A stretch of 64,000 bases of DNA from Phytopseudomonas daroniae (GTDB taxonomy: Bacteria; Pseudomonadota; Gammaproteobacteria; Pseudomonadales; Pseudomonadaceae), in NCBI RefSeq assembly GCF_004327285.1, contig NZ_QJUI01000009.1:182966-246965 (forward strand), written 5' to 3'. Positions 41,807 to 50,411 of this stretch are shown here, in pieces. A program made the translations under genes and the position numbers. The notes below the pieces were generated by a model. It saw nothing but the letters and a program-made list of their open reading frames with translations. It made no database searches and was not told where the DNA came from. Every line of letters starts with the position of its first letter. Position 1 is the stretch's first letter.

Positions 41807-42403
41807 ATGAGTCTGCAGCGCTATACCCATTGGGTCTTCGATATGGACGGCACCCTGACCATCGCCGTGCATGATTTTTCCGTTATCCGCATGGCCCTGG
41901 ACATCCCGCCCGAGGACGACATCCTTCATCACCTGGCAGCGCTGCCCCTGGACGTCTCGCGGGCCAAGCATGCCTGGCTGCTCGAGCACGAGCGGGAACT
42001 GGCCATTGCATCCCGGCCAGCGGCAGGTGCCGTGGCATTGGTGCGAGCGCTGCACGCGCGGGGGCTGCGCCTTGGCATCCTGACCCGTAACGCCCGAGAG
42101 CTGGCGCTGCTGACCCTGCAGGCCATCGGCCTGGATGACTGCTTCGCGCCGCTCGACATTCTCGGTCGCGACGAAGCGCCGCCCAAGCCCGATCCAGGCG
42201 GCCTGCTGCACTTGGCCGACCGCTGGCAGGTGGCACCACGGGACATGGTGATGGTCGGCGATCACCGTCATGATCTGGCGAGTGGCCGTGCCGCGGGCAC
42301 CGCTACGGTGCTGGTCAACCTGCCAGCCAACCCCTGGCCGGAACTGACCGATCATTTCGTCGCGGATTGCTCGGCGCTTCAGCGGCTGTCGCTGGGCGCC
42401 TGA
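41807..42403 (+). CDS. HAD-superfamily phosphatase (GPH-like)
   Basis: 198 aa from ATG 41807 (GGAGGGG upstream). HAD motifs: I VFDMDGTLT, II LGILTRN, III PPKPDPGG (Lys), IV MVMVGDHRHDLASGRAAG. The cap domain is short and helical. It is probably a phosphoglycolate- or nucleotide-phosphatase-like enzyme; the substrate is unknown. Its 3' end overlaps the convergent cueR gene by 25 nt. Confidence 0.87.
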   Translation: MSLQRYTHWVFDMDGTLTIAVHDFSVIRMALDIPPEDDILHHLAALPLDVSRAKHAWLLEHERELAIASRPAAGAVALVRALHARGLRLGILTRNARELALLTLQAIGLDDCFAPLDILGRDEAPPKPDPGGLLHLADRWQVAPRDMVMVGDHRHDLASGRAAGTATVLVNLPANPWPELTDHFVADCSALQRLSLGA

Positions 42404-42810
42404 GTGCGTTGGCAGCACCCGTCACCCGCTTGCAGGTCATCGAGAATCGGGCAGTCGGGTTGATGATCGCCCTGGCAGTGATCCACCAGATTCTGCAGCG
42501 TATCGCGCAGGGCTTCGAGTTCGGCGATCTTCTCGTTGAGCGCGTCGATATGCTCGACGGCCAGGGCTTTTACATCGGCGCTGGCCCGATCCCGGTCGTG
42601 CCATAGCGCCAGCAGCTTGCCCGACTCGGCGAGAGAAAATCCCAGGTCACGGGCGCGGCGGATAAAGCGCAGGCGCTGCAGGTCATCGTCGCCATACTGG
42701 CGATAGCCACTTTCGCTGCGCCCGGCGCTGGGCAGCAGGCCGATGGCTTCGTAGTAGCGGATCATCTTGGCGCTAAGGCCGGTGTGCTTGGCCGCCTGCC
42801 CGATATTCAT
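42379..42810 (-). CDS. cueR: MerR-family copper regulator CueR
   Basis: 143 aa. The winged helix is MNIGQAAKHTGLSAKMIRYYEAIGLLPSAGRSESGYRQYGDDDLQRLRFIRRARDLGFSLAE, then the dimerisation helix, and a metal loop with two Cys (HCQGDHQPDCPILDD; C-x7-C, the Cu(I)-binding spacing of CueR). The tail has another Cys pair (DGCCQ). It starts 5 nt after the copA stop, its GAGGAG ribosome site lying inside copA, so copA-cueR form one operon. It should activate the 19-bp-spacer promoters of copA and copZ. Confidence 0.9.
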   Translation of the reverse strand: MNIGQAAKHTGLSAKMIRYYEAIGLLPSAGRSESGYRQYGDDDLQRLRFIRRARDLGFSLAESGKLLALWHDRDRASADVKALAVEHIDALNEKIAELEALRDTLQNLVDHCQGDHQPDCPILDDLQAGDGCCQRTQAPSDSR

Positions 42811-42815
42811 CTGCG

Positions 42816-45212
42816 TTACTCCTCGCTCGAGTCGTTGGGTCGCCAGGTTTTCAGCAACAGGGCATTGCTCACTACGCTGACGCTCGACAGCGCCATCGCC
42901 GCGCCGGCCAGCATCGGGTTGAGCAGGCCGAAAGCGGCCAGGGGAATGCCCACCAGGTTGTAGATGAAGGCCCAGAACAGGTTCTGGCGGATCTTGGCGT
43001 AGGTGCGCCGGGCGATGTCCAGTGCCGCGGGTACCAGGCGCGGATCGCCACGCATCAGGGTAATGCCGGCGGCCTGCATCGCCACATCGGTGCCGCCACC
43101 CATGGCGATACCGACATCCGCCGCCGCCAGGGCAGGGGCGTCGTTGATACCGTCGCCGACCATGGCCACTACGCCAGAGGCTTTCAGCTCACCGACGATG
43201 CGCGCCTTGTCCGCGGGCAGCACCTGAGCGTGAACCGAGTCGATGCCGAGCTGGCGGGCGACGGCTTGCGCACTGCCCTGGTTGTCGCCACTGATCAGGT
43301 GGCTGACGATGTGCCGCCTGCCGAGCTCGGTGATGGCCTCGCGGGCACCGTCCTTCAAGGTATCGCCAAAGGCGAACAGCACAAGCACGCGTGCTGATGC
43401 GTCATGCTCGATCAGCCAGGACAGCGTGCGTCCCTCCGCTTCCCAGGCCTGCGCAGCAGTTGCCAGTTCGGCTGGTTCGCTGGCGCCGCTTTCCAGCAAC
43501 AGGCGACGATTGCCCAACTGCAGCGACTGTCCCTCGACCTTCCCGGCAATGCCACGACCAGCCAACGCCTGGCTGGCAGTCACCGGCGGTGGCTTGATGT
43601 GCGCCTCTTCGCAAGCTTGCAGCACCGCCTTGGCCAATGGATGCTCACTGCCCTGCTGCAGGGCTCCCGCCAGGAGCAATGCCTGGTTCGTCTCGACCCC
43701 GACGGTGTGCAGGTGAGCGATGCGCGGTGTGCCGGATGTCAGGGTGCCGGTCTTGTCGAACGCCACCACAGTGACGCCATGGGCGATCTCCAGGGCTTCG
43801 GCATCTTTGATCAGAATGCCGTGCCGAGCCGCCACGCCGGTGCCGGCCATGATCGCCGTTGGCGTCGCCAGGCCCAGGGCACAAGGGCAGGCGATCACCA
43901 GCACGGCCACGGCATTGAGCAGGGCGTTTTCCAGACCAGCACCGAGGGCCAGCCAGACGACCAGTGTCAGCAGTGCAATCAGCAGCACGGCCGGTACGAA
44001 GACCTGGCTGACCTTGTCCACCAGTTTCTGGATCGGCGCCTTGGCGGCCTGCGCGTCCTCTACCAGGCGGATGATCCGCGACAGTACGGTTTCTGCGCCA
44101 AGGGCGGTGGTTTCGATCAGCAGGCGACCTTCGCCATTGATCGCGCCGGCGGTCACCGGGTCGCCCGGCGCCTTGGCTTGCGGCAGGCTTTCGCCGCTGA
44201 TCAATGCTTCGTCGGCGTGGCTGTTACCTTCCAGCACCTTGCCGTCGACCGGAAAACGTTCACCAGGTCTGACCAGTACCTGGTCGCCGAGGCTAAGCGC
44301 GCTGACGGCTACTCGCTGTTCGACACCATCGAGCAGGCGCACCGCTTGGTCGGGACGCAGTGCCTGCAGGGCGCGGATGGCGGAGGTGGTCTGGCGTTTG
44401 GCGCGGCTCTCCAGGTATTTGCCGAGCAGGATCAGGGCGATGATCACCGCCGAGGCTTCGAAATACAGGTGCGGCATATGACCCGCTGGGGTGATCGCCC
44501 ATTGATAGAGGCTCAGGCCATAACCGGCACTGGTGCCCAGGGCGACCAGTTGATCCATATTGCCGGCACCGCTGCGCAGCGCGCTCCAGGCGGCCCGGTA
44601 GAAGCGCGCACCGAGCACGAACTGCACGGGGGTGGCCAACAGGAACTGCACCCAGGCCGGTAGCATCAGATGCACGCCGAAAGGCGCCAGCAACATCGGG
44701 AGAACCAGTGGCGCTGCCAGTAGCAGCGCCAGTATCAGTCGCCAGCGTTCGGCTTGCAGGCGTCTATCGGCAGCGTCGTTGTCCGTTTGCTGGATATCCA
44801 CGGGGCTGGCCGAATAACCCGCAGCTGACACGGCGGCGAGCAGCGTTTGTGTGTCCATCCCCGCGACCACTTGCACCTGGGCTTGTTCGGTCGCCAGGTT
44901 GACGCTGGCCGACAGCACCCCAGGCTGCTTGCTCAGTGCACGCTCGACGCGGCCCACGCAACTGGCGCAAGTCATTCCCTCGATGGCCAGATCCAGCGTT
45001 TCCCTGGGGATCTCGTAGCCAGCCTTTTCGACTGCCGCCACCAGTGCTGGCAGTTGCTCGGCAGGCGCCTCGACGCGTGCGCGCTCGCTGGCCAGGTTGA
45101 CGCTGGCGGCGCTGACCTGCGCTACGCTTCGCAAGGCGCGCTCGACCCGGCCGGCGCAGCTGGCGCAGGTCATGCCGCTGATCGGCAGATCGAGAGTGGA
45201 CGATGTGGGCAT
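42816..45212 (-). CDS. copA: Cu(I)-exporting P1B-type ATPase
   Basis: 798 aa from ATG 45212 (GGAG 8 nt upstream). Two N-terminal heavy-metal-associated domains with GMTCASC (Cys 16/19 and 82/85). Membrane part with the Cu motif [13 protein letters not shown]; phosphorylation site DKTGTLTSG; actuator ISGESLPQ (SGES); nucleotide domain GSEHPLA; hinge [16 protein letters not shown]. It pumps cytosolic Cu(I) to the periplasm. Promoter at 45246-45276 with MerR-type spacing; co-transcribed with cueR. Together with copZ it forms a copper-homeostasis block. Confidence 0.95.
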   Translation of the reverse strand: MPTSSTLDLPISGMTCASCAGRVERALRSVAQVSAASVNLASERARVEAPAEQLPALVAAVEKAGYEIPRETLDLAIEGMTCASCVGRVERALSKQPGVLSASVNLATEQAQVQVVAGMDTQTLLAAVSAAGYSASPVDIQQTDNDAADRRLQAERWRLILALLLAAPLVLPMLLAPFGVHLMLPAWVQFLLATPVQFVLGARFYRAAWSALRSGAGNMDQLVALGTSAGYGLSLYQWAITPAGHMPHLYFEASAVIIALILLGKYLESRAKRQTTSAIRALQALRPDQAVRLLDGVEQRVAVSALSLGDQVLVRPGERFPVDGKVLEGNSHADEALISGESLPQAKAPGDPVTAGAINGEGRLLIETTALGAETVLSRIIRLVEDAQAAKAPIQKLVDKVSQVFVPAVLLIALLTLVVWLALGAGLENALLNAVAVLVIACPCALGLATPTAIMAGTGVAARHGILIKDAEALEIAHGVTVVAFDKTGTLTSGTPRIAHLHTVGVETNQALLLAGALQQGSEHPLAKAVLQACEEAHIKPPPVTASQALAGRGIAGKVEGQSLQLGNRRLLLESGASEPAELATAAQAWEAEGRTLSWLIEHDASARVLVLFAFGDTLKDGAREAITELGRRHIVSHLISGDNQGSAQAVARQLGIDSVHAQVLPADKARIVGELKASGVVAMVGDGINDAPALAAADVGIAMGGGTDVAMQAAGITLMRGDPRLVPAALDIARRTYAKIRQNLFWAFIYNLVGIPLAAFGLLNPMLAGAAMALSSVSVVSNALLLKTWRPNDSSEE

Positions 45213-45245
45213 GACGAGCTCCGATGGATCCTGGCTGATAGGCAC

Positions 45246-45276
45246 AGGATCAACCTTGACATATGGGTAAGGTCAA
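45246..45276 (-). promoter_or_regulatory. CueR-type copA promoter with 19-bp spacer
   Basis: Reading minus: -35 TTGACC (plus 45271-45276), 19-nt spacer containing TTACCCATATGTCAAGG, -10 GATCCT (plus 45246-45251). The overlong spacer and central dyad are hallmarks of MerR-activated promoters. It aligns base for base in layout with the copZ promoter. Confidence 0.75.
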
Positions 45277-45307
45277 GCCCCGAAACCGCTGCCGTGTCCG
45301 GCACGGC

Positions 45308-45694
45308 TCACTGGCTGGGTGGCGCAGGCGTCAGGTATGGGCCAGAGGCGCTGAGGCCAATGCGATAACGGCGGATTTCGCCGGCTTGCAGGCTCAGCCG
45401 CTGGCTATCGAGCGGGGTGATGCCTGCCTGGCAGTTCTCCGTACCGATCATGCCCAGGCGAACCGATACCTCGCCCGGCGGCAGATTGAAGGATACCGAT
45501 TGGCCCTGAAACAGTCGCGCGGCCAGTTGATCCTGCAGGTAGACGCCGAACTCGCATGGCGATGCCACTTCCAGGCGCTCGCGGGAAACGATCAGCACGG
45601 CATAACCATCGCCCATGGTGGTATGTGACGGCAGCACCTGAGCGAGGGCTGGCAAGGGCAGGGCAAGAAACAGGGAGAGCAGGAGGCGGGGCAT
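45308..45694 (-). CDS. Secreted protein of unknown function (128 aa)
   Basis: A signal peptide (MPRLLLSLFLALPLPALA) precedes a mature part of about 110 residues with two cysteines (SPCEFGVYL and TENCQAGIT) and beta-rich sequence (VSFNLPPGEVSVRLGM; EIRRYRIGLSASG). I do not recognise a domain for certain. It lies between the copA and copZ promoters, on the copA strand but upstream of the copA promoter, so it need not be copper-regulated. Confidence 0.75.
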   Translation of the reverse strand: MPRLLLSLFLALPLPALAQVLPSHTTMGDGYAVLIVSRERLEVASPCEFGVYLQDQLAARLFQGQSVSFNLPPGEVSVRLGMIGTENCQAGITPLDSQRLSLQAGEIRRYRIGLSASGPYLTPAPPSQ

Positions 45695-45760
45695 GGTCAG
45701 ACCAGTAGCAGTGGAGTTTTCTGAGCTTGGCCGAGGTTACCGCGTTCAACAAGGTGATGC

Positions 45761-45791
45761 TTGACCTTGACCCGATGGCAAGCTCGATACT
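45761..45791 (+). promoter_or_regulatory. CueR-type copZ promoter with 19-bp spacer
   Basis: -35 TTGACC (45761-45766), 19-nt spacer TTGACCCGATGGCAAGCTC, -10 GATACT (45786-45791). The dyad CTTGACC-CGAT-GGCAAG matches known Pseudomonas CueR sites. It lies 45 nt before copZ. Confidence 0.8.
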
Positions 45792-45836
45792 CCCTCACCG
45801 TTCGAACGATTGCCCTGGCGGGCAGAGGAGATGACG

Positions 45837-46049
45837 ATGAAGGTATTCAAGGTGGAAGGGATGACATGCGACCATTGTGTGCGGGCGATCACCGGCGCCG
45901 TACAGGCCATCGACGCCTCGGCACAGGTGCAGGTCGATCTGGCCGCAGGCGAGGTCAGGGTGCGAACCTCGCATCCGGTCGATCAGGTGCTCGCCGCGAT
46001 TATCGACGAAGGCTATAAGGCCGAGGCGGTGCCAGCGGCCCGAACCTAG
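45837..46049 (+). CDS. copZ: Copper chaperone CopZ
   Basis: 70 aa; start set at ATG 45837 because AGAGGAG lies 6 nt upstream, while ATG 45831 abuts it. A single heavy-metal-associated domain with the Cu(I) motif GMTCDHC. It carries Cu(I) to CopA and buffers it in the cytosol. It is driven by the 19-bp-spacer promoter just upstream. The stop precedes the convergent nalD-like gene by 44 nt. Confidence 0.92.
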   Translation: MKVFKVEGMTCDHCVRAITGAVQAIDASAQVQVDLAAGEVRVRTSHPVDQVLAAIIDEGYKAEAVPAART

Positions 46050-46093
46050 GCTGCCAATGGCGAGGCTCGGTCAGGCCGCGTTGCCAGCCGCTT

Positions 46094-46714
46094 CTAATTC
46101 CAGTCGTGTATCAACCCGCGGAAAAGCCCGTCGACCATCACCGGCCCGTCTCTCTGCGGGTCGAACAGGCTGTTGTCGCGCAGCCAGTCGCTGAGCATGC
46201 CGATGATCAGTGCGTGCACGGTGCGGGCAGCGAGGCGCGGCGTCATGCCTGGGCGCAATCGCGATTGCGCTGACGGGTGGGCGAAGATCGCCTCGCACAG
46301 GTCGATGAACTGATTGATGAAGGCTTCATGGCGTTTTTCCGCCTCGCGAAGTTCTTCGGTGAACTCGCAGCGGTGTAGCAGCACCGTGAAGATGCGCCGC
46401 TTCTGCTCGTCCAGGGCGATGCTGGCGATACCTTCGACACACATCTCGCGCAGTGACTGCAATGCATCGCCGGAGTCGCTCTCCTGCAGGTGTCTGGCCA
46501 GTTGCTCCGGGGGTAGGCGTACCTGGCTGAGCATGTCGTGAAACAGGTGGGCCTTGTTCTGGAAGTGCCAATACACCGCGCCACGCGTAACGCCAGCGTG
46601 CTTGGCGATATGCTCCAGGCTGGTGTGGGCGACACCTTTTTCCAGAAACAGCATCTCGGCGGATGCCAGAATGGTGTTGCGGGTCTGTTCTGCTTGTTCT
46701 TTGGTTCGACGCAT
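46094..46714 (-). CDS. nalD: TetR repressor, NalD/TtgR-like
   Basis: 206 aa. The HTH is TRNTILASAEMLFLEKGVAHTSLEHIAKHAGVTRGAVYWHFQNKAHLF, the TtgR/AcrR subgroup in which the C-terminal pocket binds drugs or phenolics. Gene order copZ - this gene - MFS exporter matches what I recall around P. aeruginosa nalD (PA3574), hence the symbol. A dyad like the known TtgR operator lies between it and the divergent exporter, so it probably represses both and perhaps a remote RND pump. Confidence 0.78.
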   Translation of the reverse strand: MRRTKEQAEQTRNTILASAEMLFLEKGVAHTSLEHIAKHAGVTRGAVYWHFQNKAHLFHDMLSQVRLPPEQLARHLQESDSGDALQSLREMCVEGIASIALDEQKRRIFTVLLHRCEFTEELREAEKRHEAFINQFIDLCEAIFAHPSAQSRLRPGMTPRLAARTVHALIIGMLSDWLRDNSLFDPQRDGPVMVDGLFRGLIHDWN

Positions 46715-46777
46715 ACGGCAGGAATCAATCGGTTCAGGAAAGGCGAGTGTAATTATTTTTCGCCCCTAAGGTTTGTT

Positions 46778-46799
46778 TTACAGACGAAGTTGTATGTAA
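46778..46799. promoter_or_regulatory. TtgR/NalD-type operator
   Basis: TTACAGACGAAGTTGT plus ATGTAA: ends TTACA and TGTAA in a 22-nt dyad, resembling the TtgR operator that begins TTACAAAC and ends AATGTAA. It lies between the repressor (64 nt) and the exporter (86 nt). Confidence 0.6.
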
Positions 46800-46884
46800 T
46801 TGTCGGTGTTCACTCTTTCAGGGGCGTCAAGCGCTCCGCCCGTTGACCCAGCCTGGGTTGGGACACTCGTCGAGTACCTTGCAA

Positions 46885-48075
46885 ATGACGTTTCGCCTGT
46901 TGCTGATCCTCGGGGCACTCAGTGCCTTCGGCCCGCTAGCCATCGATTTCTATCTGCCCAGCTTTCCCGCCCTGGCGCTGGCGTTCGACACCGACACCGA
47001 GCATGTCCAGCTCTCCCTGGCGTCCTACTTTGCCGGCCTGGCCATCGGGCAGTTGCTCTATGGGCCGCTGGCCGATCGGTTCGGGCGGCGCATACCGCTG
47101 CTCGTCGGTGTGTCCCTGTTCACCCTGGCCTCGCTGGCCTGTGCCGTGGCGCCCACTCTCGAGTGGCTGATCGTCGCGCGCTTCGTGCAGGCCCTTGGCG
47201 GTTGCGCCGGCATGGTGGTGTCGCGGGCCGTGGTACGCGATCTGTGCGATCCGATCAGCTCGGCCAAGGTTTTCTCGCAACTGATGCTGGTGATGGGGCT
47301 GGCACCGATTCTCGCACCCGTGGCGGGTGGTTTGCTGCTCAACCTGTTCGGCTGGCCGTCGATCTTCGTCTGCCTGATGCTGTTCAGTGCGACCTGTCTG
47401 GTCGCCCTGTTCCTGTGGTTGCCGGAAACCCTGAACCCCGATGTCGAGCCGCCACCGCTGCGTGGCGCGCTCGGCGAATATCGCCGGCTGTTCGCCGATC
47501 TGCCCTTTATCGGCCACGCCCTGACTGGCGGTCTGGCGATTGCCGGCATGTTCGCGTACATCGCCGGCTCACCCTTCGTGTTCATCGAGCTCTATGGCGT
47601 TGCGACAGAACACTACGGCTGGCTGTTCGGCGCCAATGCTGCCGGCTTCATATTGGCGGCGCAGCTCAACGCATGGTTGGTATCACGCCAAGGGCCGGCC
47701 TACTGGGCCAGGCGCATCGTCTGGTTCTATCTGGGGTGTGGCACGGTGTTGCTGCTGTTGTCCTGGTTGCATAGCCAATCGCTGTGGCCGCTGCTGGTGC
47801 CGCTGTTCGGCTGCATCGCGTCGTTGGGGATCCTGCTACCGAACACCTCCGCCTGTGCGATGGCCGGGCAGGGGCGCCACGCAGGGAGCGCGTCGGCCCT
47901 GATGGGCAGTTTGCAATTCACCATCGCGGCGACCGCCGCGTCCATGGTCGGCGTGCTGCATGACGGCAGCGCCGTGCCAATGGCGGTGGTGATCTTCTGT
48001 TGCGGCGTGCTGGCGGTACTGGCTTCGCGCTTCACCCGCTGGGCGGAGCAACGGGCCGGGCACCCGCACGGCTGA
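46885..48075 (+). CDS. Bcr/CflA-family drug exporter (MFS, 12 TM)
   Basis: 396 aa from ATG 46885; an upstream TTG (46843) would add 14 residues, and neither has a strong ribosome site. Twelve spans. The family motif DFYLPSFPALALAF occurs in TM1, and the MFS loop GPLADRFGRRIPLL between TM2 and 3. The antiporter motif region is GLAPILAPVAGGLLLNLFGW in TM5. It exports drugs such as bicyclomycin or chloramphenicol in relatives; the substrate here is unknown. Divergent from the TetR gene with an operator between. Confidence 0.88.
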   Translation: MTFRLLLILGALSAFGPLAIDFYLPSFPALALAFDTDTEHVQLSLASYFAGLAIGQLLYGPLADRFGRRIPLLVGVSLFTLASLACAVAPTLEWLIVARFVQALGGCAGMVVSRAVVRDLCDPISSAKVFSQLMLVMGLAPILAPVAGGLLLNLFGWPSIFVCLMLFSATCLVALFLWLPETLNPDVEPPPLRGALGEYRRLFADLPFIGHALTGGLAIAGMFAYIAGSPFVFIELYGVATEHYGWLFGANAAGFILAAQLNAWLVSRQGPAYWARRIVWFYLGCGTVLLLLSWLHSQSLWPLLVPLFGCIASLGILLPNTSACAMAGQGRHAGSASALMGSLQFTIAATAASMVGVLHDGSAVPMAVVIFCCGVLAVLASRFTRWAEQRAGHPHG

Positions 48076-48083
48076 CCGATGGC

Positions 48084-48263
48084 TCAGCTCGCCATGCGTT
48101 GTCCGGCCGCCGGCAGCGCATGGGGCGCCTGTACTCTCGCTTCGAGAGTCGCCACGAACTGGCGCGCTTCGCTTTCGCTGCGAAAGCTGACCTGATGCCT
48201 GTCGAGGCTGACTTGCCAGTGAGTGCCGAGAGGGCCTTTCAACGCACGTATCCGGATATCCAT
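48084..48263 (-). CDS. Small conserved protein (59 aa)
   Basis: Start at ATG 48263 with GGGAG upstream. The sequence MDIRIRALKGPLGTHWQVSL followed by DRHQVSFRSESEARQFVATLEA reads as a compact beta-beta-alpha unit like DUF2188-type proteins. No catalytic motif. It converges with the exporter gene, 8 nt apart. Function unknown. Confidence 0.65.
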   Translation of the reverse strand: MDIRIRALKGPLGTHWQVSLDRHQVSFRSESEARQFVATLEARVQAPHALPAAGQRMAS

Positions 48264-48391
48264 GATGGTGTCTCCCAGTGAGCGTGCGAACAGTCTAGCT
48301 GCTACTGGCGTAGTTGCTCTGATGCAGATCAATGAAGCGACGGACGTCACGGCTTGCTCATGGTGCACTTGTAAAGTCATTTTTCGCAGGC

Positions 48392-48507
48392 AAAAAAAGA
48401 CCCGGCAAAGAGCCGGGTCAATAACCGTGATTAGCCTGATGAGGAGATAATCTGAAGAGTCCGACCTAAGGTCTCTTTAGGTTATCGGCCGATCTCGCGA
48501 TCAGCTG
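48392..48507 (-). ncRNA. prrF: PrrF-type iron-responsive small RNA
   Basis: About 116 nt. It contains the conserved pairing core TCTTCAGATTATCTCCTC (minus strand, from plus 48441-48458), preceded by AGAGACCTTAGGTCGGAC and the 5' stem with ATCGCGAGATCGGCC. A strong terminator (GACCCGGC/GCCGGGTC, 48399-48419, then seven T) ends it. The predicted start follows a -10 TATTAT (plus 48514-48519) covered by a Fur box. Under iron starvation PrrF represses mRNAs of iron-rich proteins with Hfq. A single copy is seen here, not the tandem pair of P. aeruginosa, and it sits next to cbpA as there. Confidence 0.9.
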
Positions 48508-48511
48508 ATGC

Positions 48512-48534
48512 AAATAATAGCAATTCTCATTACA
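48512..48534 (-). promoter_or_regulatory. Fur box over the prrF promoter
   Basis: Minus strand AATGAGAATTGCTATTATTTG, close to the Fur 19-mer GATAATGATAATCATTATC. It overlaps the prrF -10 region, so iron-loaded Fur would block it. Confidence 0.8.
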
Positions 48535-48600
48535 TAGTCAACAGCTATTTGGAAATTATTTTCCCTCATCGTCGCCATAGCGATTTTCTGCAGTCTGAAA

Positions 48601-48626
48601 CGAAGAACCCCGGCGCATGGCCGGGG
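48601..48626 (-). terminator. cbpA terminator
   Basis: On minus, CCCCGGC and GCCGGGG form a 7-bp stem followed by TTCTTCG, 22 nt after the cbpA stop. The T-run is weak, but the position is right and it shields prrF. Confidence 0.65.
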
Positions 48627-48647
48627 CATCTGTAAGCGTGGCTGACT

Positions 48648-49439
48648 TCAGCCAGGCTGGCGTAGCTGAGTAATTTCCTTGTTGAGCAGGTCGATGCGCC
48701 GGGCCATGCTCTCGACAAGGCTGTGGGCGATGCGTGGATTGCTTTCCATCAGGCTGAGGAACTGATCCTTGGGGATCACCATCACCGTGCAGGCTTCGCT
48801 GGAGATAACCGTGGCGCTGCGCTTCTCATGGGTGAACACGGCCATGGCGCCGAAGATCTCGTCTTTCTGCACATCCCCCACCTTCACGCCATCGACGAAG
48901 GCTTCGGCGTGCCCTTCGATGATGATGAATACGTGATCGGCCTCGTCGCCCTGATTGATCAGCGCATCGCCTTTGGCGAAATGCTTGAACCCGGTGGTCG
49001 GGCGTACTTCTGGCTGTTTGATGCGCGCCAGAGCATCCGAGAGCAGGGCGGTATGACCTACGAGGTACTGGATGAACAGCTCCTGGCGAGGTTCGCTGGC
49101 GTAGATGTGCTTGAACACTGCGCTGCGTGAATAGGGAGTCAGGGTCACCGGCTCGTCGCTGGTATAGCGGCAGGTGGGTAGGTCGATACCCTGACGCAGG
49201 CCGACCAGATCGCCTTCCTGTAGATAGAACAGCGGTCGCTCGTCGACCAGTGCATGCAGCAAGCCGTTGTCGATGATGAACAACTGGTTACCGGGCAGTT
49301 CGCGGGTCAGATCCTCACTGCGCTCGAGGTGTAGTGCTGCGCCACAGGGGCTGAGCCCATCGAGTAACTTCCCGGGGATGCTTTGCAATCGGCTGATCAG
49401 TTGGTCGGCGTAGGCCGGTTGTTCCCCGAGTAGATACAT
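48648..49439 (-). CDS. cbpA: Cyclic-nucleotide-binding protein CbpA
   Basis: 263 aa. Residues about 150-255 are a cNMP-binding domain (FAKGDALINQGDEADHVFIIIEGHAEAFVDGVKVGDVQKDEIFGAMAVFTHEKRSATVIS), with the phosphate-binding cassette modified (FGAMAVF, then RSATV). The N-terminal half looks like a second, degenerate cNMP-type barrel (ELPGNQLFIIDNGLLHALVDERPLFYLQEGDLVGLRQG). There is no HTH, so it is not a CRP regulator. P. aeruginosa CbpA (PA4704), also next to prrF, binds cAMP and goes to a cell pole. Synteny supports the name. Confidence 0.8.
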   Translation of the reverse strand: MYLLGEQPAYADQLISRLQSIPGKLLDGLSPCGAALHLERSEDLTRELPGNQLFIIDNGLLHALVDERPLFYLQEGDLVGLRQGIDLPTCRYTSDEPVTLTPYSRSAVFKHIYASEPRQELFIQYLVGHTALLSDALARIKQPEVRPTTGFKHFAKGDALINQGDEADHVFIIIEGHAEAFVDGVKVGDVQKDEIFGAMAVFTHEKRSATVISSEACTVMVIPKDQFLSLMESNPRIAHSLVESMARRIDLLNKEITQLRQPG

Positions 49440-49635
49440 GCTGGTTCCTTGAGCTGCTCATGCTGGGTACGCACGAAAATCCCTGGGACGATAATCGTCG
49501 CCGCGCTTCAGGTAAATCGGTCTTGCTGGAGGTTGTGAACCAACGCGTGTTCTTCGCCAGCGCAGAGCTACCGAAGCCTCTGTTCTCCGTGGGGCTCGTT
49601 GGCTTTGGGAAACGAAGCGATCGGCTGGGGCAGAA

Positions 49636-49908
49636 CTAGATCTTGGCGTCGTTCGCCGCTTCTTCCAGCTGCAGGTTGAGGCTTTCCTTGCGGGTTGGCG
49701 GCAACTCGCTCCAGTGAATGTCCAGCAAAGCGCCTTCGATGGCGTAGAGCAGGACTTTGGAGGCTCTGAATCCGCGTGCCCGGACGGCCCTGTAAGCATC
49801 GACCGCGCCGTAGCGGCGCAGATCAGTGACATTGTGGATGCCTACCGCGTGAAGCCACTGCGACGAGGTCTTGCCCAGGTTCTTGAGATGCTGCAATTCG
49901 TCGTTCAC
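49636..49908 (-). CDS. TfoX C-terminal-domain protein
   Basis: 90 aa from GTG 49908, selected for AAAGGAG 6-7 nt upstream. The sequence HLKNLGKTSSQWLHAVGIHNVTDLRRYGAVDAYRAVRARGF followed by LLYAIEGALLDIHWSELP is the helix-hairpin-helix C-terminal domain of TfoX/Sxy. The N-terminal TfoX domain is absent, so it is a stand-alone form whose role in competence is doubtful. 49440-49635 upstream of its end shows no gene. Confidence 0.85.
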   Translation of the reverse strand: MNDELQHLKNLGKTSSQWLHAVGIHNVTDLRRYGAVDAYRAVRARGFRASKVLLYAIEGALLDIHWSELPPTRKESLNLQLEEAANDAKI

Positions 49909-50010
49909 GGAATCTCCTTTTCGCGACCGTTTTGCAGGTGGGTGCTGCATGGCCGCACTACTGGGAGAAAGTGTAGCGGCCGTTGGTTCAGGACGGAGCG
50001 TTACACATTG

Positions 50011-50367
50011 CTACAGGTGGTTGGGATGAGTCCGATAGCGCAGGCGTGTACCGAAGTTCATCGACATGAGAATTTCGTCAGCGCTCAGCTCGGCCGGGAA
50101 ATAGGCACCGGATATCTGCGCATGGGCAATGCTGGCGCCTTCGAGTTGCGTGGTGCGTAGATCCACGCCGCGCAGGTCGGCACTGCGGAAGTAGGCATTG
50201 CGAAAGTCGATGCCTTCGGCGTCCAGAGTACGCAGGTCGAGGCCGCGGAAGTCGCCACCGCTCAGGTCGATGGCAACGCCTTGCGGGCGCTGCGCATTGA
50301 AGGCGGCGACGTCATCTTCGTGCAGCAGGCGGTAGAGCGGGGTGTCCAGCTGGTGCGGTTGGCTCAT
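50011..50367 (-). CDS. Pentapeptide-repeat protein
   Basis: 118 aa from ATG 50367; a GTG 30 nt upstream is in frame and no clear ribosome site supports either. Consecutive A(D/N)LXX-like units are read at residues 35-90: LSGGDFRGLDLRTLDAEGID, then FRNAYFRSADLRGVDLRTTQLEGASIAHAQISG. These would form a right-handed quadrilateral beta helix of three to four coils. Such proteins sometimes mimic DNA (Qnr-like), but this one is short and its function is unknown. Confidence 0.83.
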   Translation of the reverse strand: MSQPHQLDTPLYRLLHEDDVAAFNAQRPQGVAIDLSGGDFRGLDLRTLDAEGIDFRNAYFRSADLRGVDLRTTQLEGASIAHAQISGAYFPAELSADEILMSMNFGTRLRYRTHPNHL

Positions 50368-50411
50368 GATGGCAGTGATCCGGAGGAGGGGGCTCACTGC
50401 CAGTATAGGCC

